DNA of 64,000 bases from Paenibacillus caseinilyticus (GCF_027533645.1 NZ_JAQAGY010000023.1:46926-110925), one strand, 5' to 3'. Shown: positions 7,890 to 16,167, counted from the first letter of the stretch. Notes: generated by a model not told the origin, from the sequence alone. Numbers and translations are program-made.

Positions 7890-9479
7890 ATGGAGAACGT
7901 ACAGAAAGAGCCGCAGCACAGCGCTCCCGCCCGAGAGGCGGCCTACCGGATCGAGCGGCTGCTGCAGTTCGCCTTGAAGCGCAAACTCATCGACAGTATG
8001 GACGTGTACGCGGCCCGCAACGGGCTGCTGGATCTGCTGCAGGTACCCGAGCCCTATGAGGGTGTACTGGAAGAGGCACCGGCGGAGAGTCCGGTGGAGA
8101 TCCTGGAAGGACTGCTCGACTACGCGGCGGAGGTCGGCCTCTTGGAAGAGAACAACACGACCTTGCGCGATCTGCTCGATGCGCGGATCATGGGCCAGCT
8201 TATGCCCCGCTCCTCGGAGATCGTGAACCGGTTCTGGGCCAAGGCAAGGAAGGATGGCGTAGAGCAGGCGACCGAGCAGTTCTACCGCCTCTGCATCGAC
8301 TCCAACTATATCCGGATGGACCGGATCGAGAAGAACCTGTACTGGCTGGCGCCGACGGAGTACGGGGCGCTCGAGATGACCGTCAACCTCTCGAAGCCCG
8401 AGAAAGACCCGAAGGAGATCGCGATGCTGAAGAATGCGCCGCAGTCGCATTATCCGAAGTGTCTGCTCTGCATCGAGAACGTGGGCTACGCCGGCCGCCT
8501 GAACCATCCGGCCCGCCAGAATCACCGGGTCATTCCGCTGGAGCTGACGGGTGAGACCTGGTTCTTCCAGTACTCGCCATATGTATATTATAACGAACAC
8601 AGCATCATCTTCGATAAGCAGCACCGGCCGATGAAGATTTCGGGAGACACCTTCGAGCGGCTGCTCGACTTCGTCGACCAGTTCCCGCATTATTTCATCG
8701 GCTCGAATGCGGACCTGCCGATAGTCGGCGGTTCGATTCTGAACCATGATCACTTCCAAGGCGGGCGCCACAAGTTTCCGATGGAAATCGCGCCGGTCGA
8801 GGAGAGCTTCACCCATCCGGATTACCCCGGAGTGAAGCTCGGGATCGTGAACTGGCCGATGTCCGTTATCCGGATTCAGAGCCATCACCGGGAGCTGGTC
8901 CTGAAGCTGGCGGGTACGATCTTGGATAGTTGGAGAGGCTACAGCGATCCGGGGCAAGAAGTGCTGGCTTATACGGAGCAGGATGGCGTGCGGACCCCGC
9001 ATAATACCGTCACTCCGATCGCCCGCAACAATGCGAACGGAGAGTATGAGCTTGATCTTGTGCTGCGCAACAACCGCACGAGCGCAGAGCATCCGGACGG
9101 GATCTTCCATCCGCACCAGGAGCTGCATCATATCAAGAAGGAGAATATCGGCCTGATTGAAGTGATGGGGCTGGCTGTTCTGCCCGGCCGGCTCAAGGAT
9201 GAGCTGGAGCTGGCGGGGCAGCTGTTCACCGGCGGGGCGCCTCTGGACGGGCGCATCACGGAGGATGCGTCGCATCCGCTGCATAAGCATGCGGCTTGGC
9301 TGGCCGAGCTGATCGCCGAACACGGCGCGGCGCTGACGGAGGAAGCGGCGGAAGCGATGCTCCGAGGGGCCGTAGGCCGCAAGTTCTCGGACGTGCTCCG
9401 TGACGCGGGGGTATACAAGCGCGATGATCACGGACGTCAAGGCTTCCGGGCCTATCTGCGGAGTATCGGTTTTCAATAA
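7890..9479 (+). CDS. galT: UDP-glucose--hexose-1-phosphate uridylyltransferase, class II
   Basis: 529 aa, matching the long Firmicutes GalT class and not the roughly 350-aa HIT-type class I enzyme of E. coli. Visible family features include the N-terminal domain of about 190 residues, SHYPKCLLCIENVGYAGR, and GGSILNHDHFQGGRHKFPM, which carries the clustered histidines of the active site. Transfers UMP from UDP-glucose to galactose-1-phosphate. AAGGAGGG precedes ATG 7890. Last gene of the operon; a strong terminator follows at 9601. Confidence 0.96.
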   Translation: MENVQKEPQHSAPAREAAYRIERLLQFALKRKLIDSMDVYAARNGLLDLLQVPEPYEGVLEEAPAESPVEILEGLLDYAAEVGLLEENNTTLRDLLDARIMGQLMPRSSEIVNRFWAKARKDGVEQATEQFYRLCIDSNYIRMDRIEKNLYWLAPTEYGALEMTVNLSKPEKDPKEIAMLKNAPQSHYPKCLLCIENVGYAGRLNHPARQNHRVIPLELTGETWFFQYSPYVYYNEHSIIFDKQHRPMKISGDTFERLLDFVDQFPHYFIGSNADLPIVGGSILNHDHFQGGRHKFPMEIAPVEESFTHPDYPGVKLGIVNWPMSVIRIQSHHRELVLKLAGTILDSWRGYSDPGQEVLAYTEQDGVRTPHNTVTPIARNNANGEYELDLVLRNNRTSAEHPDGIFHPHQELHHIKKENIGLIEVMGLAVLPGRLKDELELAGQLFTGGAPLDGRITEDASHPLHKHAAWLAELIAEHGAALTEEAAEAMLRGAVGRKFSDVLRDAGVYKRDDHGRQGFRAYLRSIGFQ

Positions 9480-9600
9480 AGAGAGCGGTTCCTCCGGCTC
9501 CGGAGGGGGGCGCCTCGGTCCCGGTTCCGCCCTCCCGTAACACAGGAGAGCAGGAACACGGGCTCAAGAAGCGTGAGCGGGATAGCTGCGCACGTCAACC

Positions 9601-9631
9601 AAGGGCTGAAGCATATGCTTCAGCCCTTTTT
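9601..9631 (+). terminator. Terminator of the gal operon
   Basis: AAGGGCTGAAGC at 9601-9612 pairs with GCTTCAGCCCTT at 9617-9628 around an ATAT centre, then a run of T. A second, GC-rich hairpin (CCTCCGG/CCGGAGG, 9491-9506) lies nearer the galT stop but has no T tract. Confidence 0.9.
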
Positions 9632-9702
9632 GTCGTACGGCCGAGGGGCTCCCTGCGGCTCGCTTCGCTGCATAATCCAACACGCGGAGGCGGAGAAGGC
9701 CA

Positions 9703-9873
9703 TTACACGATAATACGCTGCCGGGTATCCATGGAGGCAGGCACTTCGGAAGTGACCTGCACGATCTGCAGATTGTTCATGCAGAGACTGAGCTTCAGCA
9801 GGGCGGCTTCCGCCTGTTCGCGGTTCATCGGATGCCCAAGCAGTTTGCCTTTATAACTGATACTGAATTTCAT
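9703..9873 (-). CDS. Hypothetical small protein, 56 aa
   Basis: Frame read from the minus strand: ATG at 9873, stop TAA at 9705-9703. The start is preceded by GGAGGACGGACC, an excellent ribosome site at 7-8 nt. The product starts MKFSISYKGKLLGHPMNREQ and ends TRQRIIV; it is polar with no membrane helix or cysteine motif, and could form a small alpha/beta fold. I do not recognise a family. The strong ribosome site and absence of overlap with another gene argue that it is real. Confidence 0.6.
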   Translation of the reverse strand: MKFSISYKGKLLGHPMNREQAEAALLKLSLCMNNLQIVQVTSEVPASMDTRQRIIV

Positions 9874-10050
9874 GGTCCGTCCTCCATTACTAGATAAATT
9901 GGTTGTGATGATAGTTATAGGTAGGGGCTTGGCATAGTGCCGGTCCCTCTTATGTAGATACGATGATGGAGATCAGGCTGGCGTCTGGTCCGCTACTCCA
10001 CAAGATTCGAAAAGAATCAGGGGGTAAGGTCCGTTCGCGCGCCGTAACCA

Positions 10051-10096
10051 TCAAAAGAACAGACTACCCGGCTGATCCGGGTATCTGCTCTTTTGA
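10051..10096 (-). terminator. Terminator downstream of the DUF1540 gene
   Basis: Long interrupted inverted repeat: TCAAAAGA (10051-10058) with TCTTTTGA (10089-10096), enclosing ACCCGG / CCGGGT. It lies 40 nt beyond the minus-strand stop at 10137. No plus-strand gene ends here. Confidence 0.7.
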
Positions 10097-10136
10097 CGAT
10101 GAATGTCTCCTGAAGCGTTATTGGATGTAAGCCTGG

Positions 10137-10358
10137 TTAGTGTGCTTTGCGTTCTTCGAAGGTCTGACAACAGGTGTCAATGACGCCGCTGGCCTCATCC
10201 TGATGGCGGGAGTCATACTCCAGTCCGTTCTTGCTTTGCGTACCGGGCTTGTCCGAATGTGCGTTAACTTCAATCATAATGACCTCTGCACTGCAGTTAT
10301 TGCCGCTCTCCCAGTACTCACAGTTAGCAATACTGCACTTCACCATTGGATTTTCCAT
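10137..10358 (-). CDS. DUF1540 domain-containing protein
   Basis: 73 aa. Opens with VKCSIANCEYWESGNNCSAEVIMI, the cysteine-spaced pattern (C-x5-C-x8-C) of DUF1540, and ends with a paired-cysteine TCCQTF motif. The family is small, probably metal binding, and widespread in spore formers, with no established biochemistry. GCGGAGGTGATTCCAC precedes ATG 10358. Its upstream region holds a good promoter with a palindrome over the -10, so regulated expression is likely. Confidence 0.85.
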   Translation of the reverse strand: MENPMVKCSIANCEYWESGNNCSAEVIMIEVNAHSDKPGTQSKNGLEYDSRHQDEASGVIDTCCQTFEERKAH

Positions 10359-10444
10359 GTGGAATCACCTCCGCTTCTTATTAACCATCCGGGAGAGACT
10401 TCAAACACTGATTCGACAAAAGAAATAAAAGGAAAGAAGTAGGG

Positions 10445-10487
10445 GAACGTTTGTTCTTATTATATAAGAACAAAGAACATTAGCCAA
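10445..10487 (-). promoter_or_regulatory. Predicted DUF1540 promoter with overlapping palindromes
   Basis: On the minus strand TTGGCT, 17 nt, TATAAT forms a promoter. The -10 sits inside a perfect palindrome, TTGTTCTTAT / ATAAGAACAA with a 3-nt centre (10451-10473). Immediately beside it is GAAC-N4-GTTC at 10445-10456, which matches the core of the Gram-positive LexA/DinR box. The rest of the 388-bp gap to the merR gene (about 10488-10670) shows nothing I can assign. Confidence 0.55.
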
Positions 10488-10672
10488 GACCCAAATCGCC
10501 GCCGGATTAGCCGTCGAATGCGGTCGAATACGCTCCCGACCCGGGATGTCTCCCATGATCCCGCTTCCAAGGAGTCAACCACCCGCGATGTAAGGAGGGG
10601 ACGGAAGGGACGGTATGGCGCTTCCTGTCTTAGAGGATGCCATTTCTATCTAGACATCTTATTAAATATCTC

Positions 10673-10703
10673 TTGCCCCTTACGTAACGTCACGTTTTAT
10701 ACT
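10673..10703 (+). promoter_or_regulatory. MerR-type promoter/operator
   Basis: -35 TTGCCC (10673-10678) and -10 TATACT (10698-10703) are separated by 19 bp, the over-long spacing typical of promoters twisted into shape by MerR-family activators. The spacer contains the imperfect dyad CCTTACGT-A-ACGTCACG (10678-10694; 6 of 8 arm positions pair). It lies 44 bp upstream of the merR start, so autoregulation of the merR-AHSA1 pair is likely. Confidence 0.65.
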
Positions 10704-10746
10704 ACAGTTACCGGTAAACAGCTGGCAGCAAAGAAAGGAGTGGGTT

Positions 10747-11241
10747 ATGCCGCAGTATTGGAAAGTGGGGGAACTTGCAAAATTAACCGGGCTTACCGTC
10801 CGTACCCTTCGATTTTACGATCAGATTGGATTATTTTCACCATCCGGGCATTCCGATCATGGCCATCGTTTGTATTACGAAGCAGATATCAAACAACTGC
10901 ACCAAATATTATCCTTAAAAGATTTGGGCTTATCGCTTGAAGAAATCCATTCGGTACTTAAAGGGCATACGTATACCCCCTCTCACATCGTGGATATCCA
11001 GATTGAACGGGTCCGCAGCAATATGAAAAACCAACAGAAACTTCTGGCTGAACTCGAACGTGTTGCTGAACAAATGAACCATGAGGATCCGCCGTCCGTT
11101 GACGAGTTTATCTCGTTACTGGAAACGATGAAGATGAACCACGAAAAGTATATCATTGAACACCGGCTGAACTGGGAACGCCATTTTGATCAGCTGGGCG
11201 ATTTTTTGAACAAAAATTTGCCGCCAATAGGGGAGGATTGA
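10747..11241 (+). CDS. MerR-family transcriptional regulator
   Basis: 164 aa. N-terminal winged helix with WKVGELAKLTGLTVRTLRFY and the wing segment GHRLYYEADIKQL, then a dimerisation coiled coil (residues about 75-125) and a short effector region without clustered cysteines, so not a thiolate metal sensor. AAAGGAG precedes ATG 10747. It is followed after 4 bp by the AHSA1 gene and preceded by a 19-bp-spacer promoter. The effector is unknown; organic ligands are usual for MerR proteins of this length. Confidence 0.9.
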   Translation: MPQYWKVGELAKLTGLTVRTLRFYDQIGLFSPSGHSDHGHRLYYEADIKQLHQILSLKDLGLSLEEIHSVLKGHTYTPSHIVDIQIERVRSNMKNQQKLLAELERVAEQMNHEDPPSVDEFISLLETMKMNHEKYIIEHRLNWERHFDQLGDFLNKNLPPIGED

Positions 11242-11245
11242 CCTG

Positions 11246-12112
11246 ATGAAACCGCGATTTACGACTCACACCACATTTCAAATTGAACGCAATTACCGCG
11301 CCGCACCTGAACGCGTATTTGCGGCATGGTCGGACCGGAGCGCCAAAGCGCGCTGGTATCAACCTGCTGAGGTATTCGATTTCCGCGTAGGGGGGCGAGA
11401 GTTTAGTCAAGGCGGACCTGCAGGCGGACCTGTCTTTACATTTGACGCTCAATACCAGGAGATTGTGCCTAATGAACGTCTGGTGTACTCCTACAGTCTG
11501 GACCAAGGAGAACTCCGGATTTCCGTCTCCCTCTCAACCATTGAATTGTTCCCGGCCAGCGATGGTACTACACTGGTGTTTACAGAGCAGGCCACGTTCT
11601 TCGACGGCCATGACACGCCGGAACAGCGTGAGCAGGGGACCCAAGAATTGCTGGATCTTCTCGGCAAGTCGCTTGGGGAAAGTAATCCCGAAGCTTTCGA
11701 ACTGGTATCCCGTCGTAAGCTTAATGCTCCTCGGGATTTGGTCTACCGGGCTTGGACGGAACCGGAACTGCTTGCTCAGTGGTGGGGACCTAACGGTTTC
11801 ACGAATACATTTCACACGTTCGATTTGAGGCCGGGAGGAGTCTGGGAACATACGATGCATGGTCCAGACGGAACAGACTATCCAAGCCGCAACGTTTTTC
11901 ATGAAATCGGTCCGGAACGGATTGTGCTGCGACACGAGACCGGACATCGCTTTACCCTGACTTCTACCTTCCAGGACGCTGACGGTGGGACGGAAATGAC
12001 TTTCCGGCAGACTTTCGAAACAGAAGTAGACTATAAAAAAGCCAAGCCGATTTGTGAAGAAGCGAATGAACAGAATTTAGACAGGCTCGCTGCGCTATTA
12101 AATAGGATTTAG
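11246..12112 (+). CDS. Tandem AHSA1/SRPBCC domain protein
   Basis: 288 aa with two START-like AHSA1 domains: residues about 8-142 (RNYRAAPERVFAAWSDRSAKARWY ... FTEQATFFDG) and about 153-288 (RKLNAPRDLVYRAWTEPELLAQWW). Each repeats the typical P-x4-VF/Y-x-A-W start and R/QWW motif. These helix-grip domains bind hydrophobic small molecules; no catalytic residues are evident. It starts 4 bp after the merR stop, so the two are translationally linked. Two-domain versions exist but single domains are commoner; this looks like an internal duplication or fusion. A sink or sensor for the MerR ligand is possible but inferred. Confidence 0.85.
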   Translation: MKPRFTTHTTFQIERNYRAAPERVFAAWSDRSAKARWYQPAEVFDFRVGGREFSQGGPAGGPVFTFDAQYQEIVPNERLVYSYSLDQGELRISVSLSTIELFPASDGTTLVFTEQATFFDGHDTPEQREQGTQELLDLLGKSLGESNPEAFELVSRRKLNAPRDLVYRAWTEPELLAQWWGPNGFTNTFHTFDLRPGGVWEHTMHGPDGTDYPSRNVFHEIGPERIVLRHETGHRFTLTSTFQDADGGTEMTFRQTFETEVDYKKAKPICEEANEQNLDRLAALLNRI

Positions 12113-12162
12113 AAATCAACGGCATTTCGTTTATTTGATGAACCTTAACTTAATGAACCGGC

Positions 12163-12202
12163 GGCAGCCCAGGGCCTGATGTTCCCGTCCCTTGGCTGCC
12201 GC
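12163..12202 (+). terminator. Probable terminator after the AHSA1 gene
   Basis: CGGCAGCCCAGGG and CCCTTGGCTGCCG pair around about 14 nt; the T tract is weak (TTTGTATT). A second hairpin, TTTGTCGGCAGGG with CCTGCTGCCGGACAAA (about 12233-12287), follows. The remainder of the 313-bp gap holds the next promoter. Confidence 0.55.
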
Positions 12203-12298
12203 TGTTTGTATTGTGGCGGAGGAAGAGTGTACTTTGTCGGCAGGGCTGGAACCGCTCAGGGACATCCCTGCTGCCGGACAAATCATGTGTTAATTATA

Positions 12299-12327
12299 TT
12301 GACACAATACCACTGCGGGCATATGAT
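12299..12327 (+). promoter_or_regulatory. Strong sigma-A promoter of the ATP-grasp operon
   Basis: Consensus -35 TTGACA (12299-12304), 17-bp spacer, -10 TATGAT (12322-12327). A further TATAAT at 12334-12339 lies too far from this -35. AT-rich leader of about 90 nt to the first gene. Confidence 0.75.
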
Positions 12328-12425
12328 AAATACTATAATATGGGCTATAGGACGGATTATGTACCCTAAATATCTATTATATGTCATTTAATATAACATA
12401 AATAGTAGAGTAGGGAGGAACTTCG

Positions 12426-13892
12426 ATGGCCAAGAAGGAATGTTCGTCTTTCTCGCCCTACCCGCTTCAAACATATTACGACGAGATGTTCGCCGAAGAG
12501 ACCGGACCGGTCGTCCGGGAGCACTACGATGGAGTATACCGCCGGTTTGCCGCCATGACCGCGGGCGAATGGGCGCTGAAGCAGGCGGCCATCGACCGCC
12601 GCATGATGGAGGAAGGCATCACCTTCACCCTCTACAATCCCGCACAGGCCCACCCCCTGGAGCGGACGATTCCCTTCGATATGATTCCGCGTGTCATCCC
12701 CGCGGGCGAATGGAGCCGGATCGAGGCCGGACTGCTGCAGCGGGTGCATGCCCTGAACCGGTTCCTGCATGATATTTATCATGACCAGCACATCATCCGG
12801 GACGGGATCGTACCCCGGCGGATGGTGGTGGCGAACCGTTACTTCCGTCCGGAGATGATGCGCCTTCGCGTGCCCGGGGATGCTTACATCACGACTTCGG
12901 GGATTGATCTCATACGCCATTCGGATGGTGAATATTATGTGCTGGAAGATAACCTCAGGTCGCCTTCCGGCTTTTCGTATCTGTTCCAGGGCCGCAATCT
13001 CATGAACCAGCTTTTCCCCGAACTGACTCTCGCCAGCCGCGTGCGGGATGTGGAACAGAGCCTGAACGAGTTCCTCTCCGTCCTGCGCAGCCTGGCGCCC
13101 GGCCGCAAGCCGGATCCGGTGATCGCCCTCTTGACTCCGGGAGAATACAATTCCGCTTATTACGAGCATGCCTTCCTGGCGCAGCAGATGGGAATCTATC
13201 TGGTGGAAGGAAGGGATCTTGCCGCCATCGACCACAAAATTTTTATCCGCGGGATGAAGGGGCTGCAGCAGGTGGATGTGCTGTACCGCCGCATTGACGA
13301 CGACTTCCTCGATCCCCTGGCCTTCAATCCGGGCTCGATGCTGGGGGTGGCCGGCATCATGAATGCCTACCGCGCCGGCAATCTGGCGATTGCCAATGCG
13401 CCGGGTACGGGGGTGGCGGACGATAAGGCCATGTATGTCTATGTGCCGAACATGATCCGGTATTATCTGAACGAAGAGCCTCTCTTGAAGAATGTGCCGA
13501 CCTATGTGCTGTCCCGGCCGGATGAACGGGAGTATGTGCTTGCCCACCTGACGGAGCTGGTGGTGAAGGAGACTTCGCTTTCCGGCGGATATGGGATGCT
13601 GATCGGCCCCGCGGCCTCCGAACAGGAGCTAGCGGACTTCGCCCGGCGGATTGAGGATGATCCGGCCCGCTATATTGCCCAGCCGGCGATGCAGCTGTCG
13701 CGGGCTCCTGTGCTTGTGGACGGGAAGCTGGCGCCGCGCCATCTCGACCTGAGGGCGTTCGTCTTGATGGGGGCCGGAGAAGGGATGCATATCATCCCCG
13801 GCGGGCTGACACGGATGGCGATGCGCGAAGGCTCGCTCGTCGTCAATTCGTCCCAAGGCGGCGGCTGCAAAGACACCTGGGTCATGGCTTGA
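12426..13892 (+). CDS. Circularly permuted ATP-grasp protein (COG2308 type)
   Basis: 488 aa. Recognised by its overall pattern: N-terminal ALNRFLHDIYHDQHIIRDG and YRRIDDDFLDPL, central YVLEDNLRSPSG, and C-terminal KETSLSGGYGMLIGP, the reordered ATP-grasp elements of this family. Such enzymes are predicted carboxylate-amine ligases, possibly making or modifying a peptide; the substrate is unknown. TAGGGAGGAACTTCG precedes ATG 12426. First gene of an operon with an alpha-E protein and a transglutaminase-like protein, a combination conserved across bacteria and argued to form a peptide-tagging or amidoligase system. Cytosolic, with no signal peptide. Confidence 0.88.
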   Translation: MAKKECSSFSPYPLQTYYDEMFAEETGPVVREHYDGVYRRFAAMTAGEWALKQAAIDRRMMEEGITFTLYNPAQAHPLERTIPFDMIPRVIPAGEWSRIEAGLLQRVHALNRFLHDIYHDQHIIRDGIVPRRMVVANRYFRPEMMRLRVPGDAYITTSGIDLIRHSDGEYYVLEDNLRSPSGFSYLFQGRNLMNQLFPELTLASRVRDVEQSLNEFLSVLRSLAPGRKPDPVIALLTPGEYNSAYYEHAFLAQQMGIYLVEGRDLAAIDHKIFIRGMKGLQQVDVLYRRIDDDFLDPLAFNPGSMLGVAGIMNAYRAGNLAIANAPGTGVADDKAMYVYVPNMIRYYLNEEPLLKNVPTYVLSRPDEREYVLAHLTELVVKETSLSGGYGMLIGPAASEQELADFARRIEDDPARYIAQPAMQLSRAPVLVDGKLAPRHLDLRAFVLMGAGEGMHIIPGGLTRMAMREGSLVVNSSQGGGCKDTWVMA

Positions 13893-13947
13893 TCACGGTC
13901 TTCTGGCCGGACGTCTATCTTGTCCAACGCAAAGGAGTGACTGCAGC

Positions 13948-14898
13948 ATGCTGAATCGCAATGCGGAGGCTTTATTCTGGGTAGGACGGTATATGGAACG
14001 GGCGGAGAATCACGCGCGGCTCATTGATGTTCATTATCACATCCAGCATGAAGGGGACTTCGCGGACGAGGAGCACAAATGGGCCCGTCTCATCGATGCG
14101 CTCGGCGCCCGCTCCGATTATCTGCAGCAGTTTGGTACCTTCACTGAACGCGATGTGCTCTCGTTCATTACGCTCGATCGGGGGTACGTCAACTCCCTGT
14201 TCTCCTGTGTCAGCCGGGCGCGGACGAACCTCCGGACGCTTCGGGAGAAGCTGCCGGGCGAGCTGTGGGAAGTGATGAACTCGTTCTACTTGTGGCTCGG
14301 CGAGAAGAAGGTGGCGGATATTTTGTGCGAGGCGCCTTTTCCGTTCTACAAAGGGATCAAGGAGCGCACGGCGATGTTTCTCGGCATGGAACAGTCAGTG
14401 ATGCTGCGGGAGAACGAGTGGCATTTCATCGAGAGCGGCCGGTTCTTGGAGCGCGCGGAGAATACGGTGCGGATTCTCCAATCGGTGATCCAGGCGATTG
14501 AGGGGGCGGGGGCACCGCCTTATCCGTACCTGCAGGCCGTGCTGAAGTCGGTCAGCGGGCACCAGTCGTTCCGCCGCCACTATGCCGATGCGGTTTCTGC
14601 GGAGCATATCATCCGCTTCCTGGTCGAATGCGAAGCCTTCCCGCGCTCGATCCGCTTCTCCTTCGCCAAGCTCGAGGAGCATTTGGCGGGGATTGAGCTG
14701 GATGACCGGGACGCGCAGCTCCCCCATGAGAAGGCCGTTCGTCAGGCTGCCAAAATCAGCGCGGAGCTGGCCTGCCTCGACGAAGAGATGTCGATGGAGG
14801 AGTCGGAGCGCCTTCTGGAGTATCTGATGAGCGGCGTCCAACGGCTCGGAAAGGGAATGGCGGCTACCTTTTTTCGGATCGAGGAGGCAACCGCATGA
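13948..14898 (+). CDS. Alpha-E domain protein (COG2307)
   Basis: 316 aa, almost wholly helical. Begins LNRNAEALFWVGRYMERAENHARL, the alpha-E signature, echoed later by FIESGRFLERAENTVRIL, suggesting an internal duplication of the helical unit. No known catalytic motif; the family nearly always neighbours the circularly permuted ATP-grasp protein and is thought to cooperate with it. AAAGGAG precedes ATG 13948. Its last four bases (ATGA, 14895-14898) are the start of the transglutaminase gene, so translation is coupled. Confidence 0.88.
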   Translation: MLNRNAEALFWVGRYMERAENHARLIDVHYHIQHEGDFADEEHKWARLIDALGARSDYLQQFGTFTERDVLSFITLDRGYVNSLFSCVSRARTNLRTLREKLPGELWEVMNSFYLWLGEKKVADILCEAPFPFYKGIKERTAMFLGMEQSVMLRENEWHFIESGRFLERAENTVRILQSVIQAIEGAGAPPYPYLQAVLKSVSGHQSFRRHYADAVSAEHIIRFLVECEAFPRSIRFSFAKLEEHLAGIELDDRDAQLPHEKAVRQAAKISAELACLDEEMSMEESERLLEYLMSGVQRLGKGMAATFFRIEEATA

Positions 14899-15770
14899 AG
14901 ATCGAAATCTCCCATGTGACCCGCTATACGTACGAAGATCAAGTCACGGACAGTGTCAATGAAATCCGCCTGACCCCCCGGACCAATGACCGCCAGTCGT
15001 GCTTCCACCATGAGGTCAGGGTAGAGCCGGGTACGCCGCTGTTCACCTATGAAGATTATTTCGGCAACCGGGTTCACTCCTTCTCTGTGCATCAGCCGCA
15101 CCGGGAGCTGATCATTCACGTGAAGGCCACCGTGACGACGATGGACCGGCACCAGGGCGAAGGTCTGCCGCAGCTGCCCCTCCATGAACAGCTTGCGCTG
15201 CTTGCGGGAGAGGAGTTCCAGAACCGTTATATCGAGTACCTGCTGCCGACCGGATATACGGAGGAGACGGCGGAGCTGCGGGCCTATGCGGCCCGCTATC
15301 CGCTGGAGGACGCGGGGCTGTACCCGTGGGTGAAGCGGCTGACGCGGGCCATTCATAGCGAGCTTACCTACGATCCGAGCGTGACCAGCGTGCATACGAC
15401 GGCTCTGGAGACGCTGAAGCTGAAGAGGGGGGTATGCCAAGATTACGCGCATCTGATGATCGCGATCTGCCGCAGCCGCGGCCTGCCTGCCCGGTATGTG
15501 AGCGGGTACCACTTCGTGGGGGATCTCAGCGGGGGCAGCGCGGATTTCGAGCAGGCTTCGCATGCGTGGGTCGAGGTGCATATTCCCGGTACGGGCTGGC
15601 TCGGTTTTGACCCTACCAATAACGCCGAGGCGGGCTGGCGTTATATTAAGCTTGGCCATGGCAGAGATTACGCTGACATCGTGCCGGTCAAGGGCGTCTA
15701 CCGGGGGACAGGCCGTCAGAAGCTTGATGTCAGCGTCGACGTGCGCAGGCTTGGAGAGGAAGAAGTGTAG
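14895..15770 (+). CDS. Transglutaminase-like protein (COG1305)
   Basis: 291 aa. N-terminal beta-rich domain starting MKIEISHVTRYTYEDQV (residues 1-80), then a transglutaminase/protease core with catalytic Cys181 (KRGVCQDYAHLM), His223 (ASHAWVEVH) and Asp239 (GFDPTNN). Papain-like chemistry: amide hydrolysis or transfer. No signal peptide, so it acts in the cytosol with the ATP-grasp ligase, perhaps as the opposing hydrolase. Overlaps the alpha-E gene by 4 bp. Confidence 0.9.
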   Translation: MKIEISHVTRYTYEDQVTDSVNEIRLTPRTNDRQSCFHHEVRVEPGTPLFTYEDYFGNRVHSFSVHQPHRELIIHVKATVTTMDRHQGEGLPQLPLHEQLALLAGEEFQNRYIEYLLPTGYTEETAELRAYAARYPLEDAGLYPWVKRLTRAIHSELTYDPSVTSVHTTALETLKLKRGVCQDYAHLMIAICRSRGLPARYVSGYHFVGDLSGGSADFEQASHAWVEVHIPGTGWLGFDPTNNAEAGWRYIKLGHGRDYADIVPVKGVYRGTGRQKLDVSVDVRRLGEEEV

Positions 15771-15852
15771 AGCGGCGATGCGGTAGAAATATGGGCAAGG
15801 ACAGGGGCAGCCGGGAGCGGCGTCCGGCTTTTGCTTTGCTGCTCGGCGGAGA

Positions 15853-15902
15853 GGTACTATGGAAAGTTAGTACTGCCGCGAAGGGACGGCAGGCGTTACA
15901 AT
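15853..15902 (+). promoter_or_regulatory. Operator and -10 upstream of a small membrane-protein gene
   Basis: GGTACTAT (15853-15860), six bases, then TTAGTACT (15867-15874): a 22-bp near-dyad that matches the site at 44319-44340 in 18 of 22 positions. TACAAT at 15897-15902 lies 22 nt beyond it, versus 23 nt for the twin site. Confidence 0.55.
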
Positions 15903-15929
15903 CGTTACCAAGGATGGTGAACGATCGTG

Positions 15930-16127
15930 ATGGTTGTTGTTTTTCTTTCGGCTTTGCTGCTGTTCTATCTTCTCTTTGCCGGGACGATCTCCCGCACGGC
16001 CGGGGAGGAAGGCGGCGATACGCTTGGAGACGTGCTGCACATCGGGGCGCTGGTGGCCTTGTGCTTGATGGTGGCGGGCCTCGGGCTGGCGGTTTATCTT
16101 ATGAATGGCCTCGGGTGGCTGGCGTGA
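15930..16127 (+). CDS. Small two-helix membrane protein
   Basis: 65 aa: a first hydrophobic helix right at the N-terminus (VVVFLSALLLFYLLFAGTI), a short polar acidic loop (RTAGEEGGDT), a second helix (IGALVALCLMVAGLGLAVYL) and a short tail. No family recognised. ATG at 15930 with AAGGATGG about 10 nt upstream; a GTG one codon earlier is possible. It follows the promoter/operator at 15853-15902 and ends before a bidirectional terminator, so it appears to be an independently regulated single gene. Confidence 0.65.
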   Translation: MVVVFLSALLLFYLLFAGTISRTAGEEGGDTLGDVLHIGALVALCLMVAGLGLAVYLMNGLGWLA

Positions 16128-16167
16128 AGATGAGGTGGACAGCAGAAACCTGCCCTAAGGCACAATA

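Noticed and set aside
12179..12391. 70-codon frame before the ATP-grasp operon
   Set aside because: Covers two hairpins and the consensus promoter; no ribosome site.
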